From Nocardiopsis suaedae (GTDB lineage: Bacteria; Actinomycetota; Actinomycetes; Streptosporangiales; Streptosporangiaceae), in the NCBI RefSeq assembly GCF_027706745.1, contig NZ_JAQFWP010000043.1:1-59226 (forward strand): DNA of 59,226 nucleotides. The letters run 5' to 3'. The translations under genes and the position numbers were made by a program. Under the pieces are notes generated by a model. It was given only the letters and a program-made list of their open reading frames with translations. It was not told where the DNA came from and did no database searches. Below are positions 44,681 through 53,075 of this stretch, one piece after another; the first letter of the stretch is position 1; every line of letters starts with the position of its first letter.

Positions 44681-44740
44681 GGAAGCAGGAAGCGGGAGCG
44701 GGAAGCGGGAGCAGAAACAGGAAGCGGAAACACGAACACG
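44681..44740 (+). repeat. Purine-rich simple repeat
   Basis: Imperfect units GGAAGC, GGGAGC and GAAACA recur at least seven times in about 60 bases, directly downstream of the DUF4126 stop and before the shared terminator. Confidence 0.6.
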
Positions 44741-44741
44741 A

Positions 44742-44773
44742 AGGGGGCGGCACCCGGCCGGGCGCCGCCCCCT
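44742..44773. terminator. Bidirectional hairpin between DUF4126 and CocE genes
   Basis: AGGGGGCGGC pairs with GCCGCCCCCT, extended by a CCC/GGG inner pair, over about 32 bases. It is the meeting point of two converging genes. Confidence 0.82.
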
Positions 44774-44784
44774 CCTGCGGTCCG

Positions 44785-46803
44785 CTAGTCCAGACCGCCC
44801 CTGCCGTCCGACACCGGAAGCGTGATGGACGTCCGCTTCGTGTCCACCTCCACCTCCGTCCCCGCCGGGTACCGCAGCGTGTAGTCGTGGTCGGTCGACA
44901 CCAGGACCACGCCGATCCGGTGCCCCTTCTTGAACACGTAGTCCTGCGCCTGCATCGGCCACGAGTACCGGTACGGCTTGTCCTCGAACACCGGCCACTG
45001 CTTCTCGTCCGACCACCGGTTGCGGGCGTCGATCCACCCCCGGGTGACGATCTTGAAGTCCGACTCCTCGGTGACGTTGTAGCTCGGGTACGTGCAGCCG
45101 GGGTCCTCCGGCACGCCCTCCCCATAGCAGATCCGGTCGTCGGTGTCGTAGCGCACGTCCGCGGTCGGCCGGGTGTCGGTGCCGTAGTCCACCAGCAGCG
45201 CCGTCAGGTACGGCGACGAGCCGTCCATGGCCGCGCGCACCGCCACCTCCGGCACGCCGCTCATCCGCACGTCCTCGGTCAGCTCACCGGTGCGGTACAC
45301 CAGCGCCCCGTCCTTGCCCGTGCCCGGCTCGGCCACCAGATCCTCGGCCGGGGTATCGCGCCCCTCGTCGGTGAACTCCTCCCACTTCGGCTTGCCCCGG
45401 TGCCTGCCGGGCTCCAGGCCGCCGTCGCCGTCCTCACCGCCGGGCCGCAGTCCGAGCCGCACCGGCGCCGTTCCCTCGCCCGGCCAGTCGGCCTGCGCCG
45501 CCCATTCGGTGTCGGACCCCTGCACGTCCACCCGGGGCTCGTCCATGATCCCGTTGTCGATGCCGTACAGCTCGTGGTCGAACCATCGGTGCAGCTGGTC
45601 CAGCCACTCGTCCATGCGCAGGTTGAACGGGTTGATGTGGCCCGCCTGGTACAGCCACATCTTGCGCTCGACGCCCTGGTCCTCCAGGGCCTCCCACAGC
45701 AGCATCGCCTGGTCGGTCTTGACGTTCCAGTCGTTGAGCCCGTGCGCCAGGAACACGCTGGCCCGGAACTCCCCGCCCTCGGCGTCGTTCCGGTAGTTCC
45801 GCTCGTCCCACCAGTCGTTGTAGTCGCCGCTGTCGCGGTCCTGCCCCTCGGTCACCCCGTCGATGACCGGGTCGCACACGTCGGCGTCGGCGCGGGTGTA
45901 CACCAGCTTCGCCAGCACGTCGGCGTCCTCGCCCTGGTAGCCGCCGGGCGCGACGACGCCCCCGTTGTCGCGGTAGTAGTCGTACCAGGAGGAGATGGCG
46001 CCCTGGGGCACGATGGTGCGCAGCCCCTCCACTCCGGTGCTCGCGGCCGCCACCGGCAGCGTGCCGTTGTAGGAGATGCCGGTCATCGCCACGTTCCCGG
46101 TGGACCAGTCCTCGGCCGACACCTCCTCGCCGGTGTCGGCGTCGAAGCCCGTGGTGCGGCCGTTGAGCCAGTCCACGGCGGCGGTGACGCCCTGCGTCTC
46201 GTTCTCCCCGCCGCTGGTGGGGCAGCCGGTCGACCCGCCGGTGCCCAGGCTGTCGAGCTGGGCCACCGCGTAGCCGCGCGGCAGGAAGTAGTTGTCGTAG
46301 TAGTTCGGCATGGTCGCCGAGCCGTCGCCGGTCGGCCCCGCCTGGGCGGAGGCGCCGCGTGGGCCCTCGGCCGAGGCCCGGGCCATCTCCTCGGCCGACC
46401 CGGCCCGGGGCCTGCCGCGCGGCACCGTGCCCGCGCTGTCGTCGTCGAGGTCCACGTCGTACATCTGCGCGTCGTGCGTGCCCGCCCAGTAGGGGCTCGG
46501 CTCCAGGATGGTGGGCACCTGGAGCCCGTCCTCGGTCTCCTGGGGCCGCATGATGCGCATCCGGACGGTGTCCGGCTCGCCGTCGCCGTCGCTGTCCGCG
46601 CCGGTGACGATGTCGACCTCCTGGTAGACCGCGTCGGCGTAGTCGTACACGGGCTGGGTGCGCCCGTCCTCGACCACCGGCCCGGGGGCGTCGGCGGAGG
46701 CGGGGGCGGCCAGTCCGGCCGCCCCCATCAGCGCCGCCGCGGCGAGCGCTCCGGTCCGGAGCGCCGTGCGGGCGGGTCCGCTATGGGGTTCTCGCTTGTG
46801 CAC
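44785..46803 (-). CDS. Secreted CocE/Xaa-Pro dipeptidyl-peptidase family hydrolase
   Basis: A 672-residue secreted serine hydrolase. The signal peptide (about 1-37) contains RTGALAAAALMGAAGLAAPASA. The catalytic core has the nucleophile in GISYNG (Ser about 245), the acid in HGLNDWNVK (Asp about 356) and the histidine in YQAGHINPF (about 388). The C-terminal half is the beta-jelly-roll domain shared by X-Pro dipeptidyl-peptidases and cocaine esterase. It probably cleaves X-Pro dipeptides outside the cell. Substrate choice within the family is not certain. Confidence 0.88.
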   Translation of the reverse strand: MHKREPHSGPARTALRTGALAAAALMGAAGLAAPASADAPGPVVEDGRTQPVYDYADAVYQEVDIVTGADSDGDGEPDTVRMRIMRPQETEDGLQVPTILEPSPYWAGTHDAQMYDVDLDDDSAGTVPRGRPRAGSAEEMARASAEGPRGASAQAGPTGDGSATMPNYYDNYFLPRGYAVAQLDSLGTGGSTGCPTSGGENETQGVTAAVDWLNGRTTGFDADTGEEVSAEDWSTGNVAMTGISYNGTLPVAAASTGVEGLRTIVPQGAISSWYDYYRDNGGVVAPGGYQGEDADVLAKLVYTRADADVCDPVIDGVTEGQDRDSGDYNDWWDERNYRNDAEGGEFRASVFLAHGLNDWNVKTDQAMLLWEALEDQGVERKMWLYQAGHINPFNLRMDEWLDQLHRWFDHELYGIDNGIMDEPRVDVQGSDTEWAAQADWPGEGTAPVRLGLRPGGEDGDGGLEPGRHRGKPKWEEFTDEGRDTPAEDLVAEPGTGKDGALVYRTGELTEDVRMSGVPEVAVRAAMDGSSPYLTALLVDYGTDTRPTADVRYDTDDRICYGEGVPEDPGCTYPSYNVTEESDFKIVTRGWIDARNRWSDEKQWPVFEDKPYRYSWPMQAQDYVFKKGHRIGVVLVSTDHDYTLRYPAGTEVEVDTKRTSITLPVSDGRGGLD

Positions 46804-46900
46804 AGGGTTCCTCGTGGGGGATCGGGGGATAGGGTCCCCGCCATCCCACCGGAAGGCGGCCGCGGCGTCCAGAGTCTCTCCCGGCGTTTAGAGTGCGGGA

Positions 46901-47590
46901 GTGGCTGAGAACAGATTCGACCATCTCTCAGGAGTCCGGCACATCGTCTGGGACTGGAACGGCACGCTCCTCGACGACAACCACGCCAACCTGACCGCCC
47001 TGAACCGGGTGTGCGAGCCCTTCGGCCGTGCCCCGGTCGACCTGGACTACTGGAGGACGGTGTTCCGCCGCCCCCTCCTGGAGTGCTACCAGGACCACCT
47101 GGGGCGCCCGCTCGCGAAGGAGGAGTGGGAGCACCTCAACACCGAGTACGACCGGCAGTACCGCTCGCTGTTGCCCGGCTGCGGGCTGGCCGACGGTGTG
47201 CCCGGGGTGCTCTCCGGCTGGACGACGGCCGGGGGCAGCCAGTCGCTGCTGTCGATGGCCTCCCACCGCCATGTCACCGGGCTGGTGGCCGACTTCGGCC
47301 TCGAACCGCACTTCACCCGCGTCGACGGGCGCAAGTACGATGCCGTCGACGACTCCAAGGCCGAGCACCTGGTCCACCACCTGGCCGAGCAGGGCATCGA
47401 CCCCTCCACGGTGGTGCTGGTCGGCGACATCGACGACGACGCCCGCGCCGCGCGGGAGGTCGGCGCGCACACGCTCCTGGTGGCCAGCGGGATGATGAGC
47501 CGCGAGCGGCTGGAGGCCACGGGCGGCCCGGTCGTCGGCTCCCCGGTCGAGGCGGTCGCGGCCCTGACCGAGGTGCGCAGCCCCGCCTGA
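46901..47590 (+). CDS. HAD-superfamily phosphatase
   Basis: A 229-residue HAD hydrolase of the phosphoglycolate phosphatase type. Motif I is VWDWNGTLLDD (about 18-28), containing the nucleophilic Asp. Motif II serine is in LLSMASH, motif III lysine in DSKAEHLVHHL and motif IV acids in VLVGDIDDDARAA. An inserted helical cap spans about 30-90. It dephosphorylates a small phosphate ester not predicted here. The GTG start at 46901 fits the family start. Confidence 0.88.
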   Translation: MAENRFDHLSGVRHIVWDWNGTLLDDNHANLTALNRVCEPFGRAPVDLDYWRTVFRRPLLECYQDHLGRPLAKEEWEHLNTEYDRQYRSLLPGCGLADGVPGVLSGWTTAGGSQSLLSMASHRHVTGLVADFGLEPHFTRVDGRKYDAVDDSKAEHLVHHLAEQGIDPSTVVLVGDIDDDARAAREVGAHTLLVASGMMSRERLEATGGPVVGSPVEAVAALTEVRSPA

Positions 47591-47608
47591 GGGATCCTCC
47601 CGGGCATG

Positions 47609-47646
47609 CGCGAGGGGCGGGGCCGTCGACGGCCCCGCCCCTCGCG
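47609..47646. terminator. 38-bp perfect palindrome between HAD and sod genes
   Basis: A self-complementary 38-base sequence centred on GTCGAC, arms CGCGAGGGGCGGGGCC. It lies between converging genes and can fold as a hairpin from either strand, so it is probably a bidirectional terminator. Confidence 0.85.
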
Positions 47647-47667
47647 TACCCGCGTTCCGCCGGTGTG

Positions 47668-48282
47668 CTAGCCCAGCACGACCTTGCGGGCGTCCTCGAA
47701 GCGGCGCTGCACGTCCGCCCAGTTGACGACGTTCCAGAACGCCTTGACGTAGTCCGCCTTGACGTTCTTGTACTGCAGGTAGAAGGCGTGCTCCCACATG
47801 TCCAGCAGCAGGATCGGGTAGGAGCCGGCCGCCAGGTTGCCCTGGTGGTCGTAGAGCTGCTCGATGATGAGCTTCTGCCCCAGGATGTCCCAGGCCAGGA
47901 TGGCCCAGCCGGAGCCCTGGATGCCGGTGGCCACGGCACCGAAGTGGGCACGGAAGGCGTCGAAGGAGCCGAACTGGTCGTCGATGGCGGCACCCAGCTC
48001 GCCCTCGGGCTTGTCGCCGCCGTCCGGCGACAGGTTCGGCCAGAAGACGGTGTGGTTCACGTGGCCGGCGAGGTTGAACGCGAGGTTCTTCTCCAGCATG
48101 TTGACCGTGCCGAAGTCGTTCTTCTCGCGCGCCTCGGACAGCTTCTCCAGCGCCGTGTTGGCACCGGCGACGTAGGCCGCGTGGTGCTTGTCGTGGTGGA
48201 GCTCCATGATCTGACCGGAGATCCACGGCTCCAGCGCCGCGTAGTCGTAGGGCAGCTCAGGAAGCGAATATGGCGCGGACAT
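47668..48282 (-). CDS. sodA: Fe/Mn superoxide dismutase
   Basis: A 204-residue cytoplasmic superoxide dismutase. The metal ligands are visible: His26-type in MELHHDKHH, a second in GHVNHTVFW, and Asp and His in [14 protein letters not shown]. The second-shell Gln/Gly region [10 protein letters not shown] and the subunit-contact WEHAFY motif are conserved. The start ATG at 48282 follows GAGGAAAGG. It is a single gene with its own promoter on the minus strand. Confidence 0.95.
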   Translation of the reverse strand: MSAPYSLPELPYDYAALEPWISGQIMELHHDKHHAAYVAGANTALEKLSEAREKNDFGTVNMLEKNLAFNLAGHVNHTVFWPNLSPDGGDKPEGELGAAIDDQFGSFDAFRAHFGAVATGIQGSGWAILAWDILGQKLIIEQLYDHQGNLAAGSYPILLLDMWEHAFYLQYKNVKADYVKAFWNVVNWADVQRRFEDARKVVLG

Positions 48283-48608
48283 GTGCGCACCTTTCCTCTG
48301 ACACGTCTATTTTCTTAAGGCTCGGTTGCGGTTCCCGTCGCGATCGCCGTCGCGATCCTGCGACCCTCGAACCGCCGATCAAGTTGCGATCCTCGATCCG
48401 CCGACCATGAACCTATCAGCCGGGCCTGTACGGGGCCCCTGTAGCCCTTGCTACAAGGGGCCTCGGGAATAATCCCGGACCTGCGCGGGTTCGACGGCGT
48501 CCGGCGTGCTCGGAGCCGCTTTCCGGGCGTGATCGCCAAGGCGGCACCGACCCGTGCCGGGCCCGGGGCCGCCCCCGGTCCCCGCGTCGGGCGCGGCCCG
48601 GCCCTCCT
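48283..48608. other. Intergenic region between jetC and sodA
   Basis: This 326-base gap follows jetC on the minus strand, where a jetD gene would be expected in a complete Wadjet operon. It instead holds short direct repeats (CGTCGCGATC at 48336 and 48348), a hairpin at 48434-48462 and the sod promoter. No remnant of jetD is recognisable. Confidence 0.6.
48434..48462 (-). terminator. Hairpin downstream of jetC
   Basis: GGCCCCTGTAGC (48434-48445) pairs with GCTACAAGGGGCC (48450-48462), with one bulged A, across a 4-base loop. It lies in the gap between the jet operon and sod. Confidence 0.65.
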
Positions 48609-51600
48609 CTACCCCGCCGGAGCCGCCTCGAACCCGCTGCCGTTCCACGTCGTGCGCGCGCACGCCACACCCCAAGCGCCCTTGCGCTTGAGGATGTCGT
48701 AGATGTGCATCCGGTCGATCCTGGGCGACACCCCGTACCCGGACGGCCACGTGATCGCCCAGTCCATGTCCAGGTCCACCAGCAGCTCCAGCAGCCGCGC
48801 GATGGTCGGGTCGTCCAGCCGCTCGAAGGCCTCGTCCAGCAGCACCAGCCGCAGCGGCCCGTCCAGCTCGCTGCGGAGCGCGTCGTAGAACGCGGCGCTG
48901 GCCGCGAACAGCGTCACGTACGACACCAGACGCGTCTCCCCGGACGACAGCTGGCGCACCCGCCGGTCGCGCGGGTTGCCGTCGGGCCCGGTGTCGTGGA
49001 TGCGCACCCGGTAGGCGAACCACTCCCGGTAGTCCAGGGCCGCGCCCAGCACCTCGGCGTACCCGCTGCTGCGCCCCTCGGCGCGGGTGGCGCGGATGCG
49101 GTCCATCAGCGCGCGCCGCAGCCGGTCGTTCTCCTCCTCGGAGCGCTCCGCGACCGACTTCTTGGCGAGCGCGAACGCCGACCGCTCGGCCGGGTCCAGG
49201 TGCGGCGCGGGCTCCCAGGCCAGCTCCACCCGCACCCCCTGGCTGGAGTGCGCCCCCTCCAGCACGGTGTTCATCCGCCGGGTCAGCGACTCGGCGGCGC
49301 GGATCTGCCGGTGCAGCTCCTCGGCCACGTCCCCCAGCAGGAACTCCTCGAAGACGCGCTCCTCCCCGCCGGTCAGGTCGGCCTCGGCCTCGGCCAGGCG
49401 CGCGGCGGTGAGCCGGGCGGTGGAGGCGGCCGGGGCGGTGCCCGCCTCGTCGCTGACGGCCACCGTCAGCACCCCGCGGTCGCGGTCGGCCTGCACGTCG
49501 TGGGTGCCCGCCAGCGCGGTCTGCAGCGCCTGCACCCGGGAGATCAGGTCCCTCTCCAGCGTTCCCGGGTCGCCGGGCCTGCCCTCGGGCTCCAGCGCCT
49601 CGCGCAGGCCCGTGCGCAGGTCGGCCCGCTCGAAGGGCACCTCCACGAGGCCGGTGGCCGCCTCCCACACGCCCGGAACGTCGGCGGTGTCGGTGAGCGC
49701 GTCCTCGGCGTCGGCGAGCACTCCCTGCGCCTCCTCCAGGGCCGCCTCGGCCTGCTCGGTGCGGCCCTCGGCCTGGGTGAGCGCCTGCAGCCGGGACTCC
49801 ACCTCCGACTGGGCCTTGGGCGCCTCGTCGCGCAGCCGCGCCCGCTCCTCGGTGAGCGCCCGCACCTGGGCGCTGACCTCCTCGGCGTCCTGCCCGAGCG
49901 ACGAGCGCAGGGTCTCCAGCACCCCGTGCGCCTCGGCGAAGGCCCGGTGGGTGCGCGCCGCCTCCTCCTCGGCCTGGGCGCGTGAGGCGGCGGTGCGGGC
50001 GTGGTCCTCCAGGGACGCGGCGACCGCGCGCAGCGCCTCGGTGTAATCGCCGCGCAGCCGCCCGGCCGCGCGCTCCAGCAGCGACGCCGTGGCGCGGGCC
50101 CGGTCGGCGAGCTCGCGCAGGGCCTCGGCACCGTCCGGCAGCCCGGCGTCGCCGCAGGAGCGGCGGTGCTCGCCGCGTTCGGCCTCCAGGCGGGCGCGGG
50201 CGCGGGCGTGCTCGGCCTCGGCGGTCTCGGCGTCGGAGGCGGCGCGGGCCGCGGCCGACCGGCGCTGGCGGGTCTCGGCCAGGTCGGCCAGCACCGGGGA
50301 GATGTCGGGGAAGGCGTCCAGGCAGGCGTTCCACTCCTGCTCCAGGCGCTGGGCGCTCTCCAGGGACGAGCGCAGCCCCTCCTCCCGCTCGGCGAGGGCG
50401 GACAGGGCGGCTTCGGCCTCCTCGGTGCGGCGCCGCCGCGCGGCCTCGCGCGCCCCCGCGCCGATGTGCTCGGCCCGCTCCTTGCCGTGCCGCCCGACCA
50501 GCGCGCCCGCCCGCCAGGAGCCGTCGGCCCCGACCGCGAGACCGGGGGAGGGGGCGCCTGCGGCGTGCGCGCCATCGGCCGCGCCGTCGCCGCGAGTGGC
50601 GGCTGAACGGGCGGCGTCGTCATCGTCCACGCCCACGCCGCCCACGCCATCAAGGCCGGAAGCACCGTCCTGCAGCAGCGGCACCGAGCGCAGCAGGGCG
50701 CGGACGGTGTCCTCGGGCACCGGCGGGGCGCCCTCGCCCTCCCCGCCGGCGTCCTCCGCGCCGCCGTCCGTGCTCGGGACCAGCACGTCGGCCAGGGTCG
50801 GCCCGTCGACGGGACCCGCGGGCACGGCCCAGGTCTCATCCCCGTCCGTGCCGCCTGCACCTGCCGCACCGTCCGAGCCGTCCGCCCCGATCCCGCCGTC
50901 GGCGCGCACCCACGCCCCCAGCAGACCGGACGCGCGCAGCGCCGCCTCCAGTCCGGCGCGCTCCTCCGGCCCCAGGCCGGGGGCGAAGTCCACCAGCCGC
51001 GCGAACGGCGCGCCCTGGGCCGGGTCGCGCTCGGCGGTGGTGTGCTCGGGCACCGGCGGGCCGACCTCGGCGGCCTCGCGCAGGTGCGCAAGCTCGGCCT
51101 CCAGGCGGGTCCGCTCGGCCCCGGCCTCGGAGAGCCGCTGCTCGTCGGCGAGGACCGCCCGCTGCACCGCCCGCACCCGCGGCTGCAGGGCCGCCCGCAC
51201 CTCCCGGTGCGCGTCCCGGAAGGCGGCCGGGTCCAGCAGCACCTCCCCGCCGCCGGGGACCGGGGGCAGCTCCCCGGCGCCGGGCCGGTCGCCCGCGGGC
51301 AGGGCCCGGTCGTTCCACTCGCGCACCGCCGCGCTCCACCGTTCGGCCGCGTCGGCCAGGCGCTCCTCGCCCTCGCGGGCCCGGCGGTCGGCCGCCGCCG
51401 ACTCCTCGGCGGCCGCCTCGGCGCGCTCACCCAGGCGCTCCAGCCCGGTCTCGGCCTCGGCCAGCCGCTCGGCCTCGGCGCGCAGCCCGGACAGCAGGCG
51501 GCCCCGGTCGGCGGCGGCCGCGGCGGCCCCGTCGAGCGCCTCCGCCGCCGTACCGGCCGCCTCGGCCAGCGCCTCGGTGCCCACGGCGGGGGCGGTGGGG

Positions 51601-52943
51601 CGCACCGTGTCCTCGGGGCGGGCCGCGGGGTCGGCCGAACGCAGCACCCGCGCGGTCTCCTCGCCCCGCCGCACGTCGGGCTCCAGCTCCGGCAGCGTAC
51701 CGAGCGCCTGGCCCAGCCCCAGCTCGCGCAGGGCGCCGCGGGCCTCGGCGGCGGCAGCGGACGCCTCACGGCCCACCCGGGCGGGCAGCGCGGCCGCGCG
51801 CTCCACCGCCTCAAGGGAGTGCTCCTCGGCGGCGCGCAGGTCCTCGGCGGTGCGCAGGGCGGCCTCGGTGTGCCGGCGCTGCGAGGCCACCGTGGCCTCC
51901 TTGTCCTCCAGATCGCCCAGGGCGCCGTAGGCGGCCGACGACTTCAGCGCCTCCAGGTCGGTCTGCACCGTGTCCAGGCGGGCGGTGAGGGCGTCGCGCT
52001 CGTCGGAGGCGCCGCGGTGCCCCGCCTCGGCCGTGTCGCGCTCCTTGCGGCGCTTGTCCAGGGCCGAGCGCGCGCGGTCGGCGGCCTTCTCCGCCTTGGC
52101 CAGGCGGGCCTCCCGGTCGGCCAGCACGCCGCGCGCATAGCCCCGGTAGCCCTCCAGGAACTCCTGCAGGGCCGAGTCGGCGCGGCGCAGCCGCGCCACG
52201 TTGCGGCGCACGCCCTCCAGGTTGTCCAGTCCGGCGGCGGTGCGGGCGATCACGTCCGGGTCGACCGGCGGCAGCGCGTCGGAGAGGAGCTGCTCCAGCT
52301 GCCCCTGGAGCACCTTGAGGCCGATGTCGGGATTGCGCAGCGTGCGCTGCAGGTGCAGCAGGTCGGTGTAGCGGCCGCCGCCGCTGATGCCGTAGACGGT
52401 CTCGGCGACCCGCTGCTGGAACGCCTCCTGGGAGGGGACCACCGCGTCCTCGCCGATGTGCTCGCGCAGCCGCGAAGCGGTGATCGGGCGGTCCTGCTCC
52501 AGCAGCGCGAAGTCCTTGTTGACCCGAAGCGGGGTGAGGAACCGGTAGGAGTCGGTGATCTGCCTGCTGGAGGCGCTCGCCTTGACGCCGATCCCGGCGG
52601 TGCAGAAGTCCTCGGTGCCGTCGTCCAGCACCCGGCGCAGCTCCACCCAGGCGTAGCCGAGCCGCACGGTGCCCTCGGAGTAGTCGTCGAGCATGAGGCG
52701 GCTCATGCTGACCGTGTCGAACCCCTTGCAGCCCATGTTGCGCAGGTCGCCGTCGAGGCACAGCGGCAGCAGCAGCTCCAGGGTGCGCGACTTGCCCGAG
52801 CCGTTGGTCCCCTTGAAGATGACCCGGCCGCCGGACAGGTCGAACTCCTCGTCCCGGTACTGCCAGATGTTGACGACGCCGCCGCGGTGCAGGCGCCAGC
52901 GGCTGCGGGGGTCGGAGGTGCTCTCCACGGTGTCGGTCCTCAC
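48609..52943 (-). CDS. jetC: Wadjet JetC: SMC/MukB-like ATPase (TIGR02680)
   Basis: A 1444-residue condensin-like ATPase. Walker A is FKGTNGSGKSRTL (about 44-56) after the SRWRLHRGGVVNIWQYRDEEF opening of the TIGR02680 family. A very long Ala/Glu/Arg-rich coiled-coil follows, broken by a Gly/Asp-rich segment (about 715-780). The C-terminal head has LSSGETRLVSYVTLFAASAAF and LVLLDEAFERLDD (ABC signature and Walker B). It extrudes DNA loops in anti-plasmid Wadjet complexes. The GTG at 52943 starts the family region; a TTG at 53060 would translate through a hairpin. No jetD follows it. Confidence 0.9.
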   Translation of the reverse strand: MRTDTVESTSDPRSRWRLHRGGVVNIWQYRDEEFDLSGGRVIFKGTNGSGKSRTLELLLPLCLDGDLRNMGCKGFDTVSMSRLMLDDYSEGTVRLGYAWVELRRVLDDGTEDFCTAGIGVKASASSRQITDSYRFLTPLRVNKDFALLEQDRPITASRLREHIGEDAVVPSQEAFQQRVAETVYGISGGGRYTDLLHLQRTLRNPDIGLKVLQGQLEQLLSDALPPVDPDVIARTAAGLDNLEGVRRNVARLRRADSALQEFLEGYRGYARGVLADREARLAKAEKAADRARSALDKRRKERDTAEAGHRGASDERDALTARLDTVQTDLEALKSSAAYGALGDLEDKEATVASQRRHTEAALRTAEDLRAAEEHSLEAVERAAALPARVGREASAAAAEARGALRELGLGQALGTLPELEPDVRRGEETARVLRSADPAARPEDTVRPTAPAVGTEALAEAAGTAAEALDGAAAAAADRGRLLSGLRAEAERLAEAETGLERLGERAEAAAEESAAADRRAREGEERLADAAERWSAAVREWNDRALPAGDRPGAGELPPVPGGGEVLLDPAAFRDAHREVRAALQPRVRAVQRAVLADEQRLSEAGAERTRLEAELAHLREAAEVGPPVPEHTTAERDPAQGAPFARLVDFAPGLGPEERAGLEAALRASGLLGAWVRADGGIGADGSDGAAGAGGTDGDETWAVPAGPVDGPTLADVLVPSTDGGAEDAGGEGEGAPPVPEDTVRALLRSVPLLQDGASGLDGVGGVGVDDDDAARSAATRGDGAADGAHAAGAPSPGLAVGADGSWRAGALVGRHGKERAEHIGAGAREAARRRRTEEAEAALSALAEREEGLRSSLESAQRLEQEWNACLDAFPDISPVLADLAETRQRRSAAARAASDAETAEAEHARARARLEAERGEHRRSCGDAGLPDGAEALRELADRARATASLLERAAGRLRGDYTEALRAVAASLEDHARTAASRAQAEEEAARTHRAFAEAHGVLETLRSSLGQDAEEVSAQVRALTEERARLRDEAPKAQSEVESRLQALTQAEGRTEQAEAALEEAQGVLADAEDALTDTADVPGVWEAATGLVEVPFERADLRTGLREALEPEGRPGDPGTLERDLISRVQALQTALAGTHDVQADRDRGVLTVAVSDEAGTAPAASTARLTAARLAEAEADLTGGEERVFEEFLLGDVAEELHRQIRAAESLTRRMNTVLEGAHSSQGVRVELAWEPAPHLDPAERSAFALAKKSVAERSEEENDRLRRALMDRIRATRAEGRSSGYAEVLGAALDYREWFAYRVRIHDTGPDGNPRDRRVRQLSSGETRLVSYVTLFAASAAFYDALRSELDGPLRLVLLDEAFERLDDPTIARLLELLVDLDMDWAITWPSGYGVSPRIDRMHIYDILKRKGAWGVACARTTWNGSGFEAAPAG

Positions 52944-53002
52944 GTCGGTGTCGCTTCCGGGCGCGTGCGCCCGGATGTCTTCGATGGGCCGGTGCTCTCG
53001 TC

Positions 53003-53058
53003 GATCTCGGGGAGAACGCCTCTCAAACCGCGCGTGTCGCGTCGGTTCTCCCGAGATC
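53003..53058 (-). other. Inverted repeat in the jetB-jetC gap
   Basis: GATCTCGGGGAGAAC (53003-53017) is the inverted counterpart of GTTCTCCCGAGATC (53045-53058), with one bulged base and a 27-base loop. It is between the jetB stop and the chosen jetC start and could form a regulatory or partial-termination hairpin in the mRNA. Confidence 0.65.
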
Positions 53059-53075
53059 AACGGCGTCCTGGGGCC

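Noticed and set aside
52944-53060. N-terminal extension of JetC from the TTG at 53060
   Set aside because: The extra 39 residues do not resemble the family and the DNA forms an inverted repeat; GTG 52943 starts the aligned region.
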